A stretch of DNA of 11,743 nucleotides from NCBI GenBank assembly GCA_945900695.1, contig CAMDJU010000061.1, positions 1-11,743 of the forward strand. The letters run 5' to 3'. This document shows positions 7,742 to 11,743 of this stretch, piece after piece (positions within the stretch are counted from its first letter, which is position 1; the number at the start of each line of letters is the position of its first letter). A program made the translations under genes and the position numbers. The notes under the pieces were generated by a model. The model saw nothing but the letters and a program-made list of their open reading frames with translations, did no database searches and was not told where the DNA came from. This stretch comes from Bordetella parapertussis. Lineage in GTDB: Bacteria; Pseudomonadota; Gammaproteobacteria; Burkholderiales; Burkholderiaceae_C.

Positions 7742-8722
7742 TTAGCCCAGCAAACGGGCCAGGCTGAGCAAAGACAGTAACACCAACCACAACACCACGG
7801 TGCGCCAGACCAAACCCACCAGGCTGCGCAAATGGCCCAGTTCTGGCTCACGCCCAGGCAGGCTTTCGCTGAACGGTGGGTCCACCTCGTCGCCCAAGGT
7901 TTCGCTTTTCGCACTCAATTGCGCGCCGCCCAATTGCACATTCAGGGCACCAGCGGTCGCTGCGATCAAGGTCCCGTCGTTGTCGCCCGGGTAACGGCTG
8001 GCGTGTTGTCGCCAACAGTCGATGGCCTCTTCAAAATTGCCCACAACGGCAAAAAACAATGCGGTCAGCCGGGCGGGCACCCAATCGATGACATGCCACG
8101 CGCGCTGCGTGACCTGGTACAAGGCCTCGCTCACGCCTTGGAGCACGTCCGTCGGGTTGCCGGTTTTTTGCGGCTTAACGGCCATGGCGTATTGGCTCAT
8201 GCGATACAAGACGGCACCCGCTGGACCCAAGCCAAATGCAGCGCCCAAAGAAAACCAGGCCAGAACACCAAACACATGCCGGTGGGCGGCAATCAGCGCA
8301 TGCTCAATGACATGGCGCACCATTTCACTGCGCGGCAAGTCCATGGCATCGACTTGATGCCAGTCCGCAAATAACTGACGCGCCAAGACCTCATCGCCCG
8401 CTTCCAATGCCACACGGATGTCGGTGAAGTGATGGCTGAATTGTCGAAAACCGAGGGTGACATAAAGCACCACCATGCTCCACAGAACGGCCACGGGCCA
8501 ACCAACCCACCACATCAGCAAGCCATAAATCAACCAACTGATGAGGGTGGGAGTTGCCACCGCAATCAACCAAACCACCCAGGCGCGTTGACTTTGTCCC
8601 ATGTCCAAGGCGCGGCACACCCAAGTGATCCAGGCACGCAAACCAGTTTGCACCCAACCCTTTTCTGAAAGGGGGCGAACTTGCTCCAAGATCAAAGCAA
8701 ACATGAGGGCGATAAAGCTCAT
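7742..8722 (-). CDS. CobD/CbiB- and AmpE-like integral membrane protein
   Basis: A 326-aa polytopic membrane protein. Hydrophobic segments lie at about 48-70, 72-92, 150-172, 216-228 and 300-322. The C-terminal third (AATAGALNVQLGG at 254-266, then LGDEVD at 276-281 and a final hydrophobic helix) resembles CbiB, the adenosylcobinamide-phosphate synthase of cobalamin synthesis. HVIDWVPARL (210-219) and the N-terminal FALILEQVRPL (8-18) resemble AmpE, a membrane protein linked to beta-lactamase regulation in enterobacteria. The CbiB block with acidic ENTxDG-like residues appears replaced by AAHRHVFG (145-152). No cobalamin gene lies nearby, so a role in B12 synthesis is doubtful and I give no symbol. 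It lies 36 bp downstream of the Nudix gene and is probably cotranscribed with it. Confidence 0.85.
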   Translation of the reverse strand: MSFIALMFALILEQVRPLSEKGWVQTGLRAWITWVCRALDMGQSQRAWVVWLIAVATPTLISWLIYGLLMWWVGWPVAVLWSMVVLYVTLGFRQFSHHFTDIRVALEAGDEVLARQLFADWHQVDAMDLPRSEMVRHVIEHALIAAHRHVFGVLAWFSLGAAFGLGPAGAVLYRMSQYAMAVKPQKTGNPTDVLQGVSEALYQVTQRAWHVIDWVPARLTALFFAVVGNFEEAIDCWRQHASRYPGDNDGTLIAATAGALNVQLGGAQLSAKSETLGDEVDPPFSESLPGREPELGHLRSLVGLVWRTVVLWLVLLSLLSLARLLG

Positions 8723-8756
8723 GGGCCCATCATAACGGGGGCCTGCGATGGGTCCG
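8722..8756 (-). promoter_or_regulatory. Hairpin covering the CobD/CbiB-like ribosome-binding region
   Basis: On the minus strand CCCATC (8752-8747) can pair with GATGGG (8731-8726) across a 15-nt loop, with two further G-C pairs beyond one mismatch. The 3' arm ends just before the ATG (8722-8720) and includes the only GA/GG-rich stretch that could serve as Shine-Dalgarno. An alternative GGCCC/GGGCC pairing uses part of the same bases. The effect on translation is inferred. Confidence 0.35.
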
Positions 8757-8758
8757 GT

Positions 8759-9445
8759 TCAGACCGATAAAAAGCGATAAAAGTTACGCAACATGCCCGC
8801 CGTGGCACCCCAAATGAAATGTTCATGCTCGCCTTGGTTGTAGGGCATGGAATACCACTCACGGCGAACACCTTCCGACTCATGGGCATGGCGACGATGG
8901 TGGGCAGGGTTCATTAAAAAAGACAATGGCACCTCAAAAACCTGTGCCACCTCACTGGGGTTGGGAGCCGCTTCAAAGCCCGGGTCGACCAGGGCCACCA
9001 CAGGCGTGATGACAAAAGCAGAACCCGTGGTGTATGTCGGCAACTCACCCAAGACTTGAACCAAAGCCGGGCTCAATCCCACTTCCTCGTGGGCTTCACG
9101 CAATGCGGTATGCCGCAGATCTCTGTCCAGGGGGTCGACTTTGCCACCCGGGAAAGCCACCTGCCCCGAGTGGGTGGACATGTGGTTGGCGCGGCGCGTG
9201 AGCAACACCATGGGTTCATCGCGCATGACCAAGCCCAACAGCACCGCCGCGCGCGCCATGGGCCGATCCAGGTAGGCTCGCTCTTGGACAAATTCAGGTT
9301 GCCAAATGGGGGGGGCTTTGAATCGGGCCCGCAACGCCACCTCTTGCATGCGTTCATGGGACACCGCAGGCAAATGGGTGTCAACCGACAAGACCGGGGC
9401 CTTTTGGGCATCGAACCCGGGCAGTTTTGACAGCGGCGACGTCAC
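8759..9445 (-). CDS. Nudix CoA pyrophosphatase (NudL/CoAse type)
   Basis: Cytoplasmic Nudix hydrolase predicted to split coenzyme A or its derivatives into 3',5'-ADP and phosphopantetheine. Counting from the GTG at 9445 (228 aa): the CoAse signature runs from LLTRR (81-85) through THSGQVAFPGG (91-101), merging into the Nudix box, with acidic D107 in place of the first Glu and REAHEEVGL (116-124) carrying the metal-binding Glu residues. The GTG start is chosen because no ATG exists between the rplS stop and the domain, MTSPL-like N-termini are plausible for the family, and a GAGG Shine-Dalgarno lies 9 bp upstream. Longer in-frame starts (up to 9622) would run through the rplS coding region and are rejected. 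It follows the rplS terminator, so it depends on read-through or its own promoter. The name fits E. coli nudL function but orthology is not proven. Confidence 0.92.
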   Translation of the reverse strand: MTSPLSKLPGFDAQKAPVLSVDTHLPAVSHERMQEVALRARFKAPPIWQPEFVQERAYLDRPMARAAVLLGLVMRDEPMVLLTRRANHMSTHSGQVAFPGGKVDPLDRDLRHTALREAHEEVGLSPALVQVLGELPTYTTGSAFVITPVVALVDPGFEAAPNPSEVAQVFEVPLSFLMNPAHHRRHAHESEGVRREWYSMPYNQGEHEHFIWGATAGMLRNFYRFLSV

Positions 9446-9454
9446 GTTCGCAGG

Positions 9455-9458
9455 CCTC
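9455..9458 (-). promoter_or_regulatory. Shine-Dalgarno that supports the GTG start of the Nudix gene
   Basis: GAGG on the minus strand lies 9 bp before the GTG at 9445 and directly after the T-run of the upstream terminator. It is the only Shine-Dalgarno-like site in the stretch between rplS and the conserved domain. Confidence 0.6.
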
Positions 9459-9493
9459 AAAAAAAACCGCCCACTGCATGGCAAAGGGCGGTT
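9459..9493 (-). terminator. Intrinsic terminator after rplS
   Basis: Read on the minus strand, AACCGCCC (9493-9486) pairs perfectly with GGGCGGTT (9472-9465) across a 13-nt loop and runs into a stretch of eight T (9466-9459). It starts 22 bp after the rplS stop. This is a clear rho-independent terminator that should end much of the trmD-operon transcription before the Nudix gene. Confidence 0.88.
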
Positions 9494-9515
9494 GATGCGG
9501 CCATGAAGCCGGGTT

Positions 9516-9893
9516 TTATGCTTTGGGGGCAGAGGCGCGGTGCACGAGCTTTTCTTTGATGCGGGCCGATTTGCCGCTGCGATCGCGCAAATAGTAAAGC
9601 TTGGCACGGCGCACATCACCACGGCGCTTGACTTCGATGCTGGCGATCAATGGGCTATAGGTTTGAAAGGTACGCTCCACGCCTTCACCGCTGGATATTT
9701 TGCGCACGGTAAAGCCGCTGTTGAGGCCACGGTTGCGCTTGGCAATCACCACACCTTCGTAAGCCTGGACACGCTTGCGGCTGCCCTCGACCACGTTGAC
9801 GCTGACGATCACCGTGTCGCCGGGTGAAAACAGGGGAATGGTTTTACCGATTCGAGCAATCTCTTCTTGCTCCAGGGTTTGGATCAAATTCAT
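9516..9893 (-). CDS. rplS: 50S ribosomal protein L19
   Basis: Structural protein of the large ribosomal subunit, located at the 30S-50S interface. The 125-aa product shows the typical order: [15 protein letters not shown]-terminus, FSPGDTVIV (22-30), [17 protein letters not shown] (34-50), [15 protein letters not shown] (53-67), [11 protein letters not shown] (71-81) and [25 protein letters not shown] (90-114). Length is slightly above the usual 115-120 due to a short C-terminal tail. The ATG at 9893 is chosen from this N-terminus and a GAGGTG Shine-Dalgarno 5 bp upstream. It is the last gene of the rpsP-rimM-trmD-rplS group, separated from trmD by a 109-bp leader that is unusually long for this operon and is followed downstream by a clear terminator. 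Confidence 0.98.
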   Translation of the reverse strand: MNLIQTLEQEEIARIGKTIPLFSPGDTVIVSVNVVEGSRKRVQAYEGVVIAKRNRGLNSGFTVRKISSGEGVERTFQTYSPLIASIEVKRRGDVRRAKLYYLRDRSGKSARIKEKLVHRASAPKA

Positions 9894-9920
9894 AGACACC
9901 TCTATCGATCTTGGTTGCGC

Positions 9921-9941
9921 TGCACTGGGGGCCCCCATGCG
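9921..9941 (-). repeat. Perfect GC palindrome in the rplS leader
   Basis: TGGGGGCCCCCA at 9926-9937 is a perfect 12-bp palindrome. With one bulged base at 9925, three further pairs (9922-9924 with 9938-9940) extend it into a possible leader-RNA hairpin about 30 nt before the rplS start codon. No T-run follows, so it is not a terminator. Confidence 0.45.
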
Positions 9942-10001
9942 TGACAAGTTTAAAAAACGAGTTTGCTGGAGGCGGCCAACCAGAGGATCGGAAAGCCCAT
10001 G

Positions 10002-10007
10002 ATTATA
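10002..10007 (-). promoter_or_regulatory. Possible -10 element for rplS
   Basis: The minus strand carries a consensus TATAAT that overlaps the trmD stop codon (TAA at 10005-10003). It would give rplS its own leader of roughly 100 nt. No good -35 hexamer is seen at 16-18 bp and there is no TGn extension, so the match may be chance. Confidence 0.3.
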
Positions 10008-10791
10008 GCTCAGTCCTTCCGACCGGGCCCTCACGGGCAGTTGCCGCCACACAGGCCTCGTCCTCGGGCGAGAGTTTTTGCTGATGCCGGGCTATCGCAA
10101 TCAGGTCTGGGCGGCGCTGCGCCGTCTGGCTCAGGCTTTGCTGACGACGCCAACGATCGATGTGGCCATGGTGACCGGACATCAATGCCTCGGGCACAGA
10201 TTGGCCTTGCCAGACCTCTGGCCGGGTGAAGTGGGGGCAGTCCAGCAGGCCATCCAGCCTGGGGTTGAAGCTGTCGTGGGCATGGCTGTCCGGGTCATGC
10301 AACACCCCCGGCTGCAGTCGCGCCAAAGCATCTAAGAAAGCCATGGCTGGGATTTCACCCCCCGACAGCACAAAATCGCCCAGGCTGATGTGACCATCCA
10401 CATGGGCATCAATGAAGCGTTGGTCCACCCCCTCATAGCGCCCGCACAACAGCACGGCACCCGAATCAGATGCCGCCCACCTTGAGACCACCGCATGGCT
10501 CAAAACCTGACCATAGGGCGCAAAAAAAAGCAACGGCGCCTGGGTTCTGTCTTGCTGGCGGTCTAAGCGGATGGCTTGCAAGCAAAGCCACAGGGGTTCG
10601 GCCATCATGACCATGCCTGGTCCGCCGCCAAAGGGGCGGTCATCCACCCGCCGATAGTTGCCCGTGGCCTGGTCACGCGGATTCCACAATCGCACCTGAA
10701 CTTGTCCACTGTCAAATGCACGGCGGGTCACACCCGAGGCCATGAAGGACTCGAACATCTCGGGGAATAAGGTGATGATGTCAAAACGCAT
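10003..10791 (-). CDS. trmD: tRNA (guanine-N1)-methyltransferase TrmD
   Basis: SPOUT-class enzyme that methylates G37 of tRNAs with G at position 36, using S-adenosylmethionine, to prevent +1 frameshifting. Counting from the ATG at 10791 (262 aa): [13 protein letters not shown] (1-13); [14 protein letters not shown] (50-63); [12 protein letters not shown] (114-125) and [11 protein letters not shown] (136-146), the trefoil-knot cofactor site; HDSF (172-175) with D173 as the likely catalytic Asp; [14 protein letters not shown] (181-194) and [16 protein letters not shown] (205-220). Length fits the family. The ATG at 10791 is preferred because the N-terminus matches the family; the longer start at 10824 would overlap the rimM coding region. 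A GAAGG-type Shine-Dalgarno lies about 11 bp upstream. The gene starts 14 bp after rimM. Confidence 0.98.
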   Translation of the reverse strand: MRFDIITLFPEMFESFMASGVTRRAFDSGQVQVRLWNPRDQATGNYRRVDDRPFGGGPGMVMMAEPLWLCLQAIRLDRQQDRTQAPLLFFAPYGQVLSHAVVSRWAASDSGAVLLCGRYEGVDQRFIDAHVDGHISLGDFVLSGGEIPAMAFLDALARLQPGVLHDPDSHAHDSFNPRLDGLLDCPHFTRPEVWQGQSVPEALMSGHHGHIDRWRRQQSLSQTAQRRPDLIAIARHQQKLSPEDEACVAATAREGPVGRTEL

Positions 10792-10805
10792 GCGCGGTGC
10801 CGCCT

Positions 10806-11369
10806 TCAATAATCGGCTTGCCAATCCACCAAAATCTGACGCTGAGCCAGGTCAACTTTGTCAATATAAACGCTCACAAAAGGAATCATGCGCTCCACGT
10901 TTTGGTTGTCCAGCGCTTGCTTGATCACCAACACCGTCTGAGCACCGGTGGCCAATAAGTCGCACACCTCACCCAGCGCGACACCTTCCCGATTGATCAC
11001 CTGCAGGCCCATCAGATCGACCCAATAAAACTCATCGAGGTCGGGGGTAGGAAAACTGGATCGTGGGATAAAGATGCGGGCCGACTTCAATGTTTCGGCT
11101 TGGCTGCGGTCGGACAAATCATGGAATGACGCCACCACCGTGCCTGAATGCTCGCGCGCTTGTTGCACCCGAACCAATGCAGAGGCGGAAAAAAATTTGG
11201 GGCCACTCTCGGGCGGCAACAAAAACCAGCGCTTGGCCGAGAACAAGGCCTGGGGGTCTGGGCTGAAGGCGTGAACCTTGACCCAGCCTTTGATGCCCCA
11301 GGCATCGACCACTTTGCCCACCTCTATCGCATCTGGCGGTAGATCGGCAGGCTCCAGCCAAGGCGTCAT
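10806..11369 (-). CDS. rimM: Ribosome maturation factor RimM
   Basis: Assembly factor that binds the 30S head domain near protein S19 and assists 16S rRNA processing. The 187-aa product has the N-terminal beta-barrel signature VGKVVDAWGIKGWVKV (17-32), FHDLSDRSQAETLK (82-95), and a C-terminal PRC barrel with EFYWVDLMG (113-121), LGEVCDLLATGAQTVLVI (132-149), MIPFV (161-165) and VDW (181-183). Length is slightly above the usual 165-180. The ATG at 11369 has a GAGGA Shine-Dalgarno 7 bp upstream. It lies 39 bp after rpsP, with a hairpin at the junction, and 14 bp before trmD. Confidence 0.97.
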   Translation of the reverse strand: MTPWLEPADLPPDAIEVGKVVDAWGIKGWVKVHAFSPDPQALFSAKRWFLLPPESGPKFFSASALVRVQQAREHSGTVVASFHDLSDRSQAETLKSARIFIPRSSFPTPDLDEFYWVDLMGLQVINREGVALGEVCDLLATGAQTVLVIKQALDNQNVERMIPFVSVYIDKVDLAQRQILVDWQADY

Positions 11370-11396
11370 CAGCGAGTCCTCGACTGGTTCAGCGGC

Positions 11397-11421
11397 AAAA
11401 GCCGCGCATCAAGCGGCTTTT
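11397..11421 (-). terminator. Attenuator-like hairpin at the rpsP/rimM junction
   Basis: On the minus strand AAAAGCCGC (11421-11413) pairs perfectly with GCGGCTTTT (11405-11397) across the 7-nt loop TTGATGC, which contains the rpsP stop codon. The GC core is 5 bp and the U-run only 4, so termination would be partial at best. It lies exactly between a highly expressed ribosomal gene and the low-level enzymes rimM and trmD. The symmetric A/T flanks also give it a U-run on the plus strand. Confidence 0.5.
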
Positions 11422-11660
11422 TGGCCGGCTTGTTTGACCAAGCGGTCGACCGTGGGAGAGGTTTGCGCACCCACACCCACCCAATAGCTCAGGCGGTCAT
11501 GGGCAATGCGCAAGGCTTCCTCTCCGCCTTTGGCGATCGGGTTGTAAAACCCAATGCGCTCGATGAAGCTGCCGTCGCGTCGCACGCGCTTGTCAGCCAC
11601 AACAATGTTGAAAAATGGACGGGCTTTCGCGCCGCCGCGGGAGAGTCGGATGACGACCAT
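11409..11660 (-). CDS. rpsP: 30S ribosomal protein S16
   Basis: Structural and assembly protein of the small ribosomal subunit. The 83-aa product starts [20 protein letters not shown] and continues with [21 protein letters not shown] (20-40), [19 protein letters not shown] (48-66) and [11 protein letters not shown] (69-79), the complete family pattern at normal length. The ATG at 11660 is supported by GAAGGA about 6 bp upstream. It is the first visible gene of the trmD operon. The 83 bp upstream to the window edge should hold the operon promoter, but no convincing -35/-10 pair is visible there. Confidence 0.98.
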   Translation of the reverse strand: MVVIRLSRGGAKARPFFNIVVADKRVRRDGSFIERIGFYNPIAKGGEEALRIAHDRLSYWVGVGAQTSPTVDRLVKQAGQKAA

Positions 11661-11743
11661 GGTTTATCCTTCGGGTGGTGGAATTTTTTCAACGTTTGAG
11701 ACACGCGACTAGGCCACCCGGCCAGCGACACGCTGAAAACCAA

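Noticed and set aside
9446..9622. N-terminal extension of the Nudix protein up to 9622
   Set aside because: It would be translated from within rplS and across the terminator, has no domain similarity, and the GTG at 9445 has a Shine-Dalgarno.
9894..10052. N-terminal extension of L19 up to 10052
   Set aside because: L19 proteins start with the segment at 9893, and the extension overlaps the trmD end and lacks a ribosome site at its start.

Overview
The window looks like core chromosome of a betaproteobacterium, most likely Burkholderiales and close to Comamonadaceae. The reasons are the sequence character of the encoded proteins, a moderate-to-high GC content, and the order rpsP-rimM-trmD-rplS, Nudix CoA pyrophosphatase, CobD/CbiB-like protein, rsgA, Ste24-type M48 protease and orn. 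I saw no transposase, integrase, phage gene, CRISPR array or other mobile element. The genus cannot be fixed from the sequence alone.

Layout from left to right. (1) 1-642, plus strand: the 3' part of an unrecognised gene whose start lies outside the window. It encodes a run of 12-residue repeats in exact 36-bp phase, then a helical segment and a C-terminal Cys/His cluster. (2) 701-2578, minus: an exported M14-type zinc carboxypeptidase, convergent with the repeat gene. (3) 2759-2834, plus: tRNA-Ala(CGC), followed by a strong two-way terminator shared with the next gene. (4) 2890-4728, minus: a DEAD-box RNA helicase with an RG-rich tail. (5) 4900-5505, minus: oligoribonuclease orn. (6) 5563-7700, plus: an M48 (Ste24-like) membrane protease and rsgA, overlapping by ATGA, divergent from orn. 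(7) 7742-11660, minus: the trmD operon (rpsP, rimM, trmD, rplS), followed by a Nudix CoA diphosphatase and a CobD/CbiB-AmpE-like membrane protein.

The functional theme is translation and RNA metabolism: two ribosomal proteins, two ribosome-assembly factors (RimM, RsgA), a tRNA methyltransferase, a tRNA, an RNA helicase, and the enzyme that finishes RNA decay. The peptidases, the Nudix enzyme and the CobD/CbiB-like protein are housekeeping or unassigned neighbours.

The least explained items are the repeat protein at the left edge and the degenerate CobD/CbiB-like protein. RNA-level signals inside the trmD operon also deserve attention: a hairpin at the rpsP/rimM junction, a structured rplS leader with a perfect -10 hexamer, and a terminator just before the Nudix gene. 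They could uncouple ribosomal protein output from the low-abundance enzymes. I did not find a convincing new multi-gene system.
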